A stretch of DNA of 10,798 nucleotides from Selenomonadaceae bacterium (GCA_017453765.1 JAFTEG010000044.1:1-10798), one strand, 5' to 3'; counted from the first letter of the stretch, positions 1 through 6,991 are shown. The notes: generated by a model not told the origin, from the letters alone. Translations and numbers: made by a program.

Positions 1-789
1 AAAAATTTTTCTGCCGCTAATTTTAATTTCACCTGCGGCAAGTTGCAACTGCTCTGAAATTTTCGTACGCCAAATTTTAAATTTCTGTTCATTTATAAAT
101 GCGTAAGCGCCGCCGTACAAACCGCGTACAAGATTATGAATGTCCCGCGCAGAGTTATTCCAATCAATCTTGCCGGTATCCTTAGTAAGCATAGGCGCGT
201 AGTTCGACAAAGAATCATCCTGCTTAATCGGCGTCACTGCGTCAAGGCGGTTAATCGTTTCAATTAAAAGTTTTGCGCCTTCCGTGCTTAAAATTTCTTT
301 CAGCTCCGGCAAAATCATTTCGTCCGATATTTCAATGCGCTTAGACGCCAGCATATCGCCGGTATCAAGTCCCGCGTCCATTTTCATTATCGTGACGCCG
401 GTAAATTTTTCGCCGTTTATGATTGACCATTCAATAGGCGCCGCGCCGCGATATCTCGGTAAAAGTGACGCGTGTACGTTTATGCAACCGAATTTCGGCA
501 AGTCTAAAATTGCTTGCGGCAAAATTTTTCCGTACGCCGTGACTACGATTAAATCTGCGTGAAAACTTTCAAGCTTAGCGATAACTTCAGGCGGTTTTAA
601 TTTTTGCGGCTGAAGTACGGGGATATTATTTTTTTCGGCAAAAATTTTTACCGGCGGCGGTTGAAGTTTGTGACCGCGACCTTTCGGCTTATCTGGCTGT
701 GTTACGACGCATAAAACTTCGGCTGATTCGATTAATGCCTGCAAACTCGGTACGGCAAATTCCGGCGTTCCCATAAAAATTATTCGCAT
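1..789 (-). CDS. fmt: Methionyl-tRNA formyltransferase, 3' end outside window
   Basis: Transfers a formyl group from 10-formyl-tetrahydrofolate to initiator Met-tRNA in the cytoplasm. 263 of an expected ~310-320 codons are present; the frame runs open to the left edge, so the C-terminal tRNA-contacting domain is cut. The protein starts MRIIFMGTPEFAVPSL, the family N-terminus. The basic loop reads KPKGRGHKLQPPPVK (about residues 35-48). The catalytic triad of the formyltransferase fold is visible: N104 and H106 in GCINVHASLLPRYRGAAPIE, and D142 in MDAGLDTGDML. The 36-residue H-to-D spacing matches E. coli H110/D146. The ATG at 787-789 is preceded by GGAGG (798-802), which fixes the start. It is divergent from the FtsA-like gene. 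Identification is secure; only the 3' end is unknown. Confidence 0.95.
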   Translation of the reverse strand, partial: MRIIFMGTPEFAVPSLQALIESAEVLCVVTQPDKPKGRGHKLQPPPVKIFAEKNNIPVLQPQKLKPPEVIAKLESFHADLIVVTAYGKILPQAILDLPKFGCINVHASLLPRYRGAAPIEWSIINGEKFTGVTIMKMDAGLDTGDMLASKRIEISDEMILPELKEILSTEGAKLLIETINRLDAVTPIKQDDSLSNYAPMLTKDTGKIDWNNSARDIHNLVRGLYGGAYAFINEQKFKIWRTKISEQLQLAAGEIKISGRKIF

Positions 790-970
790 AAAAAATTCCT
801 CCGTGTCAGCTGTTAGCCGTTATGAATTAATTCCTAATTCTTAATCCTTAATCCTTAATTCTTAATTAATTCTATTCCCTCTTCCCTAATCCCTAATCCC
901 TAAATAAAGGAATATTTTAAGTGATTCGCGAAATAAACCGCATAACCTTTTTGAGTGGGAGGAAAAGTTC
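790..970. other. Divergent intergenic spacer
   Basis: 181 bp separate the divergent fmt and FtsA-like starts, so both promoters would be expected here. It contains the fmt Shine-Dalgarno, a degenerate 7-bp tandem repeat (835-904) and the GGGAGG site (957-962) of the plus-strand gene, 8 bases before its ATG. I see no convincing -35/-10 pair on either strand; the AT-rich repeat makes weak matches meaningless. Confidence 0.7.
835..904. repeat. Degenerate 7-bp tandem repeat (TAATYCY)
   Basis: Heptamers run as TAATTCT (835-841), TAATCCT (842-848), TAATCCT (849-855) and TAATTCT (856-862). After an irregular middle come CCCTAAT (884-890), CCCTAAT (891-897) and CCCTAAA (898-904). The constant period of 7 with drift from TTC to TCC to CCC looks like replication slippage of a short intergenic repeat. 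A related heptamer array occurs at the end of the FakA-like gene (6404-6450). Confidence 0.7.
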
Positions 971-3748
971 ATGCCCGATATTGAAGTCGAGGATAAAATA
1001 AAAAATTCGGACGAAGTTGCAGAACAATCCGACGTTGCAACTGTTTCCGCCGATAAAAATACCGTTGAACAAGAAAATATCACTTCCGCCGATAAAAATC
1101 CAAACGCGGAAGAAAAACCTAAACGCGGGCGCAGAAAAAAAGTTGCTGACGATACTGCGACTAAAAAGAAGGCTAAAAAACCTGCCGCCGCCGATAAAAA
1201 TTCAAACGCCGATAAAACTTCCGCGACGCAGGAAAAACCTAAACGCACGCGCAGAAAAAAAGTTGTTGATGACACTGCGGCTACTGAAACACCTGCGGCT
1301 AAAGATAAAACTGCTAATAAAACGGCGGCTAAAGATAAAGCGGCTGATAAACCTACAACTAACAATAAAACTGCGACTAAGAATAAAGCTGATGAAAAGC
1401 CGGTTGAAGAGCCGGTCACCGTTTCAATGCCGGAAAAAAAATCCCTACGCCCCACGTATAAAAATGATGAACGCGAAAAAGTTTTTGCACTTGATATCGG
1501 TACGCGCAGTGTTATCGGCATTGTAGCGTTGCGTGACAAGAAAGGCAATTTGGAAGTTATCGCCACGACGCGCGAAGAACATAAAACCCGCGCCATGCTT
1601 GACGGTCAAATACACGACGTGCCGCAGGTTGCTGAGGTCATTGAAAAAGATCGCGACGAACTTTCAAAGCACGTAGGCAAACTTACCAATGCCGCCGTTG
1701 CCGCCGCAGGACGCGCACTTTTCACTATGACTGCCGATGTTGAAATGGATATGCACGGCGTCATTACTGAGGAGCAGCAGAGCAATTTAAATTTCACCGG
1801 CGTACAAATTGCGCAGTCAAAGCTTGTCGAATCAAATTTAATCGACGACAGGACGAGTTATTGTTGCGTAGGATTCAGCGTGATAAGCTACGAATTGGAC
1901 GGCGTTCCGCTGAAAATTTTGGTTGGACAGCGCGGCAGGCGTGCGCAGGCTAAAATTATTGCAACATTTCTGCCGCGTCAAGTTATCGACTCCATGCAAA
2001 CGGCGCTGAATTACACGGGGCTTGAAATGCGTGCGCTGACGCTTGAACCTATCGCCGCGATAAACGTTTTAATTCCGCAGACAATGCGTCACCTAAATTT
2101 AGTGCTGGTCGACATAGGCGCGGGGACTTCCGACGTTGCAATTACTAAAAACGGCGCGGTGGTTGCTTACGGCATGGTACCCATTGCAGGCGACGAAATT
2201 ACAGAGGCGCTGTCACAAAAATTTTTGCTGGACTTCAACGTTGCCGAAGCGGTCAAGCGTAAGGCGTCGAACGGTGAAAGTGCGACGTTTTTTGACATTC
2301 TCGGCGAAGAATATAATTTGACGGCGGACGAAATTGTAGCGCCGATTTCTGAAACGATTTCAAACCTTGCAAACGCTATTTCCGCGTCGATTTTGGAATT
2401 GAACAGCGGCGAACTTCCGCAAGCGGTAATTTTGGTAGGCGGCGGATCCCTTACGCCGAAACTTGCCGAATATGTTTCCGACGCGCTGAAAATTCCCGCG
2501 CAGAGGGTTAAAGTTCGCACGCCGGTAAATGTCGAAGGCATGACAGGCATACCGAAGGAACTTTGTCGCCCCGACGCCGTGACGCCGCTCGGCATTTTGA
2601 AAATTGCGTCAAGCAACACGTTGCACTTTTTAACTGTCTACGTCAACGACGAAGAATACAGCCTTTTCCATTTCCGCGAATTGAACGTAAGCGACGCGCT
2701 TTTAACTGCAGGCATTCAACTTCGCAAATTGAACGGCAAACCCGGTCTCGGCTTAATGGTTATGATAAACGGCGAAAAAAAGATTTTTCCCGGCAGTATG
2801 GGGACGCTGGCAAGGTTGACTGTCAACGGCGAACCGGCTACGCTTGAATCGCAGATTAAAAATGACAGCAGGATTAAAGTTGAACGCGGCATTGACGGTC
2901 GCACGCCGAAACTTAGAGTTGCCGACGTTGTAATTGTTTCGCCAAATTTCTACGTGAAAATCAACGGCTCGGAAGAACCCGTCACGCCGAAAATTTTGGT
3001 GAACAACGAAGACAGCCTGCCCAATCGCCTTTTGCATGACGGCGACGAAATTAATACCACGACACTGCGCACGGTCGGCGAAGTGCTTAACATTGCCAGC
3101 TATCCTGCCGAAGGTCGACAAATTCATTACACGTTGAATGAACAGAAATTTTTATATTCCTGCTCGCCGAAAATTACGCTGAATGATTTGGAAGTGCCGC
3201 TGTCAGAGCCGGTACGTCCCAACGATCGCATTGAGTACATTGATTCGCCCAGTCCGAAAGTTGCCGACATTATCAGCTACATTGGCATTAACGCCTACAT
3301 AAAAATTATGTATGAAGGGCAGGAAGTCAGCATTCCGACAATGGCAAGCCTTGAATTGAAAGTCAATGGGCGTCCTTCAAATTTAAATACCATTGTCGAC
3401 GACGGCGCGGAAATTATTTGTAAGAAAACCTCACGCAAATCCGTTACCGTCAGTGACGCGTTGCTTGCCGTGAAATTTAATCCGCCCAATCCCAAAAGCC
3501 GCTTGAGTTTTGAAATTAAGGTGAACGGTCACCCCGTTGACTTCACCGACTCCATAACCGAAGGCGACAGGTTGGAAGTGGTTTTGCGTACTCCCGACGG
3601 CAAGGAAATTTCCTCTTCAAACAGCTTGAAAGCCGCGCTGAAAGAGTTCGACGAGTTGTCCTCTTCACTGCCTTCAACCAGTACGCCAATGCGCGAAATG
3701 AAGACGCAACGCAAGCTCACCATTCAAGATTTTATTCGCAACGATTAA
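971..3748 (+). CDS. FtsA/PilM-fold cell-division-type ATPase with basic N-terminal tail and C-terminal repeat domains
   Basis: 925 residues, about twice the usual FtsA (~420). Residues 1-165 are low-complexity (Lys/Ala/Asp/Thr) with a 40-residue repeat carrying KPKRGRRKK (49-57) and KPKRTRRKK (89-97). The actin-like ATPase domain spans about 172-530. It has phosphate-1 LDIGTRS (D175), an FtsA-like 1C region containing VPQVAEVIEKDRDE and GVITEEQ, phosphate-2 LVDIGAGTSD (D381), and adenosine motif VILVGGGSLTPKL (G490-492). Residues ~555-880 hold four or five diverged small domains of pattern VNGxPxxL...DGDxIEV...TVxDAL (near 617, 664, 736, 797, 850). A Ser/Pro linker and the terminal peptide RKLTIQDFIRND follow. 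No membrane segment is seen. ATG 971 follows GGGAGG (957-962). FtsA normally tethers FtsZ to the membrane; a role here in division or envelope assembly is inference. A PilM-like scaffold is the alternative. Confidence 0.85.
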   Translation: MPDIEVEDKIKNSDEVAEQSDVATVSADKNTVEQENITSADKNPNAEEKPKRGRRKKVADDTATKKKAKKPAAADKNSNADKTSATQEKPKRTRRKKVVDDTAATETPAAKDKTANKTAAKDKAADKPTTNNKTATKNKADEKPVEEPVTVSMPEKKSLRPTYKNDEREKVFALDIGTRSVIGIVALRDKKGNLEVIATTREEHKTRAMLDGQIHDVPQVAEVIEKDRDELSKHVGKLTNAAVAAAGRALFTMTADVEMDMHGVITEEQQSNLNFTGVQIAQSKLVESNLIDDRTSYCCVGFSVISYELDGVPLKILVGQRGRRAQAKIIATFLPRQVIDSMQTALNYTGLEMRALTLEPIAAINVLIPQTMRHLNLVLVDIGAGTSDVAITKNGAVVAYGMVPIAGDEITEALSQKFLLDFNVAEAVKRKASNGESATFFDILGEEYNLTADEIVAPISETISNLANAISASILELNSGELPQAVILVGGGSLTPKLAEYVSDALKIPAQRVKVRTPVNVEGMTGIPKELCRPDAVTPLGILKIASSNTLHFLTVYVNDEEYSLFHFRELNVSDALLTAGIQLRKLNGKPGLGLMVMINGEKKIFPGSMGTLARLTVNGEPATLESQIKNDSRIKVERGIDGRTPKLRVADVVIVSPNFYVKINGSEEPVTPKILVNNEDSLPNRLLHDGDEINTTTLRTVGEVLNIASYPAEGRQIHYTLNEQKFLYSCSPKITLNDLEVPLSEPVRPNDRIEYIDSPSPKVADIISYIGINAYIKIMYEGQEVSIPTMASLELKVNGRPSNLNTIVDDGAEIICKKTSRKSVTVSDALLAVKFNPPNPKSRLSFEIKVNGHPVDFTDSITEGDRLEVVLRTPDGKEISSSNSLKAALKEFDELSSSLPSTSTPMREMKTQRKLTIQDFIRND
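1111..1285 (+). repeat. Internal 120-bp-period repeat in FtsA-like N-terminus
   Basis: About 50 bases beginning at 1112 recur at 1232 with few substitutions, an exact 120-bp (40-codon) offset. Each copy encodes EKPKR-x-RRKKV followed by an Asp-Asp-Thr-Ala stretch, and contains an A7 run. In-frame duplication would lengthen or shorten the basic tail without disrupting the ATPase. Confidence 0.75.
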
Positions 3749-3758
3749 CTTCGCCGAC

Positions 3759-3814
3759 ATTAACTTTACACCGAAATTAATCTTATCTCAAAATTAACTT
3801 TACACTGAAATTAA
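3759..3814 (+). repeat. 22-bp direct repeat in the gap before the GT8 gene
   Basis: ATTAACTTTACAC followed by CGAAATTAA at 3759-3780 recurs at 3793-3814 with one change (C to T), at a spacing of 34 bp. The two copies fill most of the 88-bp gap. They form no hairpin, so no terminator is evident here and read-through from the FtsA-like gene is possible. Confidence 0.65.
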
Positions 3815-3836
3815 CCATACATTAAAAGGAGCTTTT

Positions 3837-5066
3837 ATGATACACGTTTGCTACGGGCTTTACGACGGCACAGGGCGCTACTCAAAATTTACCGGCACGT
3901 CCATACTGTCAATGTTTGAAAACGTCTCCACCCCCCCCCGTTCGGTTACCGTGCACCTTTTGCACGATGACACTTTGACTGACGATAACCGCGATAAATT
4001 TTCATACATTGCCGGTCAGTACAATCAGCTGATAAAATTCTACAACGTGGAAAAAATCTGCGCGGACGAACTTGCGGCGCTAAAAGAAATACTTACCGAT
4101 TTTTCCAAAAGAAATTTTACAATAGGTACCATGTTCAGATTGCTTATGACAAAAATTTTTTCAGATGACATTGGAAAAGTTATTTACCTTGATTCGGACA
4201 CGGTAGTAAATCTTGACATAGGAGAACTTTGGAAAATTCCGCTTGACGATAAAACTATAGCTGCCGTTCCCGAATCGACAAACGGAATAGACGGAATGGG
4301 ATTTCCACTTTGCAAAGACGGGCTTGTAAGGGCAGCGGATTATTTTAACGCAGGCGTCATTATCATAAATCTTGATAAACTGCGCGGCAGTGAGTTTGAA
4401 AATTTTCAAGCAGAAATAAAGTTTATCGCTGAAAATCCTAAATATATTTGGATGGATCAAGACATTTTTAACTACTGCTTTTCAAAAAATATGGTTAAAT
4501 TGTCGAGCAGATTTAATTTTTCAGTAAGAAATCGCGGCGAACAGAATGTAAAAAATAAAATCTGCCATTATCTGGGCAAAACTTTGAATTTAGGCAGGGA
4601 CGACAAATTTAACAGGCTGTGGTTCAAATATTTTAAGAAGACGCGCTGGTTTGATGAAGACGTTATTTTTAATTTCTACGACGAATTTAAACAACGTGAT
4701 GCCGAGCTGAAAAATTTTGCCGCGCAGGTTTCGGCGCTTATGTCGGGCAAGAGTCGCACATTTTTTGTAGAGGCAATGAACATTGAATTTATAAAAAGAG
4801 TTTTCTACGTGCAGGCAGGCGAAGAAATAATTCCGGCGGTCAATCAAGAATCCGTGCAGGCTTTGAAAGAGTCAATGAAGTCGACGGCAGGCAGTAAGCT
4901 TTACTTCATATTAATCGGCATCGGCTACGAAATTGTACGCGCCGAACTTATGAAAGAAGGCTTTGCGGAAGGCAGGGACTTTATCAACGCGGTAGAATTT
5001 TTGTCGCCGATACACGGCATTCCGATGAATATGTACTATGAAAATTCTTTGATAAAAATGCTGTAA
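3837..5066 (+). CDS. Family GT8 glycosyltransferase with extra C-terminal domain
   Basis: 409 residues. Family GT8 retaining enzymes move a sugar from a nucleotide-sugar donor, typically galactose or glucose in lipopolysaccharide outer core or surface glycans; the true donor and acceptor cannot be read here. Visible motifs are VIYLDSDTVV with the metal-binding D119-x-D121, FNAGVIIINLDKL (170-182), WMDQDIFNYCF (205-215), and the late metal/phosphate motif HYLG (H244-G247). No signal peptide or membrane segment is seen, as expected for a cytoplasmic-face enzyme. About 125 residues follow the catalytic domain, including YFILIGIGYEIV and a GFAEGRDFINAVEF stretch that looks like a small Rossmann-like module. 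ATG 3837 follows AAAAGGAG (3824-3831) at 5 bases. Arginine codons in the middle favour AGA/AGG more than in the neighbours. Codons 32-35 contain a C9 run (3931-3939). Confidence 0.9.
   Translation: MIHVCYGLYDGTGRYSKFTGTSILSMFENVSTPPRSVTVHLLHDDTLTDDNRDKFSYIAGQYNQLIKFYNVEKICADELAALKEILTDFSKRNFTIGTMFRLLMTKIFSDDIGKVIYLDSDTVVNLDIGELWKIPLDDKTIAAVPESTNGIDGMGFPLCKDGLVRAADYFNAGVIIINLDKLRGSEFENFQAEIKFIAENPKYIWMDQDIFNYCFSKNMVKLSSRFNFSVRNRGEQNVKNKICHYLGKTLNLGRDDKFNRLWFKYFKKTRWFDEDVIFNFYDEFKQRDAELKNFAAQVSALMSGKSRTFFVEAMNIEFIKRVFYVQAGEEIIPAVNQESVQALKESMKSTAGSKLYFILIGIGYEIVRAELMKEGFAEGRDFINAVEFLSPIHGIPMNMYYENSLIKML
3931..3939 (+). repeat. C9 homopolymer inside the GT8 coding sequence
   Basis: Nine consecutive C's encode Thr-Pro-Pro-Arg (codons 32-35). 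One extra C brings TGA at 3968-3970 into frame; one fewer brings TGA at 3976-3978 into frame. Such a run is unexpected in this moderately AT-rich region and resembles the slippage tracts of phase-variable surface glycosyltransferase genes. Confidence 0.8.
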
Positions 5067-5168
5067 AAATTTGGTAAAAGCATTATGAAAATTTGATTAA
5101 GCATCACTTAAATCTTTCGACGCGAAAAAATTTTGTCGATAACATTTAGGATTAAATTTTGCATTAAG

Positions 5169-5175
5169 GGCGGTG
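5169..5175 (+). promoter_or_regulatory. Ribosome binding site deciding the FakA-like start
   Basis: GGCGGTG, one change from GGAGGTG, ends 6 bases before ATG 5182. An in-frame GTG at 5173 lies inside this site, and its own nearest purine run (AAGGG) is only 2 bases away, so ATG 5182 is preferred. Confidence 0.65.
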
Positions 5176-5181
5176 AAAATT

Positions 5182-6420
5182 ATGGGTGGCAGCAGAGAAG
5201 TTATAACAGGCGGAGATTTTAGGCGAATGGTATCCGGCGCGTACAGTGAATTTTTATTGGAATATGCGACGATAAACGCGCAGGAAGGCGCGGGGACGTT
5301 GCCGGGTACGCATATACTTAGGACGATGGGCGCGGCTGTCATGCCGCTGACTGATGCAAAAGATGACGGCATAGGCGGCTTAAGCAGGCGTGTTGCAACG
5401 GCGGCTGTATTCGGTGCGCGTGGAAATGCGGGTGTGGTTTTGGCGCAAATGTTTCGCGGCATTGCTACGGGCTTAATCGGCAAGTACGACGCTACCGGCT
5501 CGGAATTTGGCAAGGCGTTTCAATACGGCATTTTGTACGCGCAGAGGGTAATGCCTGAAAAGCCGGAAAGCCCGTTCATATACGTGGCGAAGGCGGTTGC
5601 AAAGGGAGCTTATCGCGCAGTTCGTGACGGCATGCCCATTGCCGAAATTTTGGAAAAGGCGATAAAGACGGGTGAAGACGCCGTAGAACAGACGGGACAC
5701 AATGACGCGGGCGCGCACATAATGTTCAGCTTTTTGAAAGGGTGTTTGAAAGGGCTTGACGGCAATTTTGTATCACCGGCAGTAAGTCTTTCACTCGGCT
5801 TGGGTACGCATAAAAATATGCCGGACCCGCGAAATGACAGAGTGCGACCATACTGCATACGTCTTCGCGTGAAAAATGCAAAGGCGAATATTTCGGAGCT
5901 TGAACAGCAGATGAAAGACTTAAGCAGTTTTTCAATCGTCGAAAGAGCTGGCGGAATGATTGATGTTCACCTGCATACGGATCACGTCGGCAAGGCGCTG
6001 GATCAAGCGTTGGGCTGGGGACCGTTGCGCGACGTGAAAATTACGAATATGAGTGAAAGTCACGTCCTGCCCGCGCACGATGCATTGATGACGGTGGCGG
6101 CGCTTGCAGTAGCGAAAAATTCGGACGAGGCGCAGAAATTACAAAATGCCGGCGCGTCAATTTTGGTTTCCGGCAGTGCGGACTCTTCGCCTTCGGTATC
6201 AGAAATTGTCGGCGCGGCACATTCGGACTTGGCGTCAAGTTACGTCTTGGTGTCGTCAAGTGACGATTACAGATTGGTCTTTCAACAGGCTAAAAAACTT
6301 TTAGGCAACCGCGTCGAATTGGTTTTGACTGATTCATTTGAAGGCGCCGTAGCCGCATTAAAAAAATTTTCAGCAGGTTTTTCTGCCACTGAAAATGCCA
6401 AAGTAATGCGTAATGCGTAA
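5182..6420 (+). CDS. FakA-like DAK2-domain protein, probable pseudokinase
   Basis: 412 residues against ~550 for FakA, the ATP-dependent kinase that phosphorylates FakB-bound fatty acids. Family features are clear: EVITGGDFRRMVSGA at the start, GARGNAGVVLAQMFRG (~residues 75-90), NDAGAHIMFSFLKGCLKGL closing the DAK2 domain, then a middle domain with YCIRLRV, IDVHLHTDHVGKALDQAL and LRDVKITNMSESH. The segment where FakA has its nucleotide/Mg motif (FPVPDGDTGTNM) reads INAQEGAGTLPGTHI, so both Asp ligands are missing. The C-terminal region stops soon after a DSFEGAVAALKKF segment, losing roughly 100 residues of the usual domain. The 3' end runs into a heptamer repeat. Fatty-acid kinase activity is therefore doubtful; a regulatory or lipid-binding role is inference. 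The gene ends at the convergent terminator. Confidence 0.85.
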   Translation: MGGSREVITGGDFRRMVSGAYSEFLLEYATINAQEGAGTLPGTHILRTMGAAVMPLTDAKDDGIGGLSRRVATAAVFGARGNAGVVLAQMFRGIATGLIGKYDATGSEFGKAFQYGILYAQRVMPEKPESPFIYVAKAVAKGAYRAVRDGMPIAEILEKAIKTGEDAVEQTGHNDAGAHIMFSFLKGCLKGLDGNFVSPAVSLSLGLGTHKNMPDPRNDRVRPYCIRLRVKNAKANISELEQQMKDLSSFSIVERAGGMIDVHLHTDHVGKALDQALGWGPLRDVKITNMSESHVLPAHDALMTVAALAVAKNSDEAQKLQNAGASILVSGSADSSPSVSEIVGAAHSDLASSYVLVSSSDDYRLVFQQAKKLLGNRVELVLTDSFEGAVAALKKFSAGFSATENAKVMRNA

Positions 6421-6453
6421 TGAAAATTAGCGGCAGATTCTTAATTCTTAATT
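6404..6453 (+). repeat. Heptamer repeats at the 3' end of the FakA-like gene
   Basis: GTAATGC, GTAATGC and GTAATGA (6404-6424) form a 7-bp tandem array that encodes the last residues and contains the stop codon. ATTCTTA heptamers follow at about 6438-6451, the same sequence type as the 835-904 array. The protein end has apparently been shaped by the repeat. Confidence 0.65.
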
Positions 6454-6454
6454 A

Positions 6455-6492
6455 AAAAAAGCGCTGACTCAATAACGAGCTGGCGCTTTTTT
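6455..6492. terminator. Bidirectional Rho-independent terminator
   Basis: GCGC (6461-6464) pairs with GCGC (6483-6486), two G-T wobbles and one mismatch follow, then CTC (6468-6470) pairs with GAG (6477-6479) around the loop AATAAC. An A7 run lies on the left and a T6 run on the right, so it can stop transcription from both strands. This fits its place between converging genes. Confidence 0.85.
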
Positions 6493-6532
6493 GCACTCAA
6501 AATATTTTAACTTAGTGTCGGTAAATTCTAAT

Positions 6533-6941
6533 CTATTGACTTGTCAACCATTCGCCGCTTGCATGATTAAAGGCGTAAGTCGTCTCTTCAACCTTGTAAC
6601 CTACCATTGAAGTGCTTTCAACATGCAAACTGCCGCCGTCCGCAAATTGCAAACTTACCGAAGACTCATCATAGCTGTAGCCTGTAAGGTATATCGGCAG
6701 GTTTAACTGTCGGCGTAGTTGCCGTCTCAGCCTCATCAACCTTAATAGTCTCTGCATATTCTGCCGTGTCTTCGCCAAGAAGTTCAAGACCGTTTTCCGT
6801 TACAAGATAGAACAAATTGTCTTTAAAAATGATTGAACCTACGTCGGCGCCTTCCAATTCGGCGTCTGTCAAGTCGGCAGATTCAGCAGTATTCGCTCCG
6901 AAAATAGTCATACTGCCTGTAAAAAAATTATCTGCGTCCAC
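6533..6941 (-). pseudogene. Small RTX-tail protein gene with a one-base frameshift
   Basis: Two overlapping minus-strand frames make one protein if one base is skipped near 6705-6712 (GTTAAACCTG). The first begins at a GTG (6939-6941) behind AGGGGG, runs MDADNFFTGSMTIFGAN to an acidic linker ending ATTPTV, and would stop at 6669-6671. The second supplies NLPIYLTGYSYDESSVSLQF and ends ASGEWLTSQ. The total is 409 bases, exactly one over 136 codons. The second half matches the tail of the three upstream RTX proteins: GYSYDESSVSLQFADGGSLHV resembles GYGYENNNLILNMAGGESLTV, and TYAFNHASGEWLTS resembles AYNYNRQTNTWTQT. It lacks the RTX repeats and the VGNRNGYL core. It may be a recent pseudogene, a sequencing error or a decoded frameshift. 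It lies 50 bp after the preceding gene, so is probably its cotranscript. Confidence 0.65.
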
Positions 6942-6991
6942 AAAATTTCCCCCTGTTATGTTGAACGTGTTACAAAAGAGAAACTTAATTT

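Noticed and set aside
11..24. 14-bp inverted match between the fmt coding sequence and 6423-6436 (AAAATTAGCGGCAG)
   Set aside because: Too short to call a repeat element; one copy is coding and the surrounding sequence does not match.
284..562. Plus-strand open frame inside fmt
   Set aside because: It lies antisense to fmt codons with clear catalytic motifs and has no recognisable product.
884..904. CCCTAA-like runs resembling telomere repeats
   Set aside because: Period is 7, only three imperfect units, inside a bacterial operon context; best seen as drift of the AT-rich heptamer.
886..1596. Minus-strand open frame of 236 codons opposite the FtsA-like N-terminus
   Set aside because: It is the mirror of the low-complexity Lys/Ala region, giving a Ser/Ala/Leu/Phe-rich product, has no Shine-Dalgarno support and overlaps a well-supported gene.
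5066..5104. Short direct repeat (AAAATTTGGTAAAAGCAT and AAAATTTGATTAAGCAT) after the GT8 gene
   Set aside because: Imperfect, short and in very AT-rich sequence; no regulatory meaning can be supported.
5173..5181. GTG start extending the FakA-like protein by three residues
   Set aside because: The GTG is part of the apparent ribosome binding site and has only a 2-base gap to any upstream purine run.
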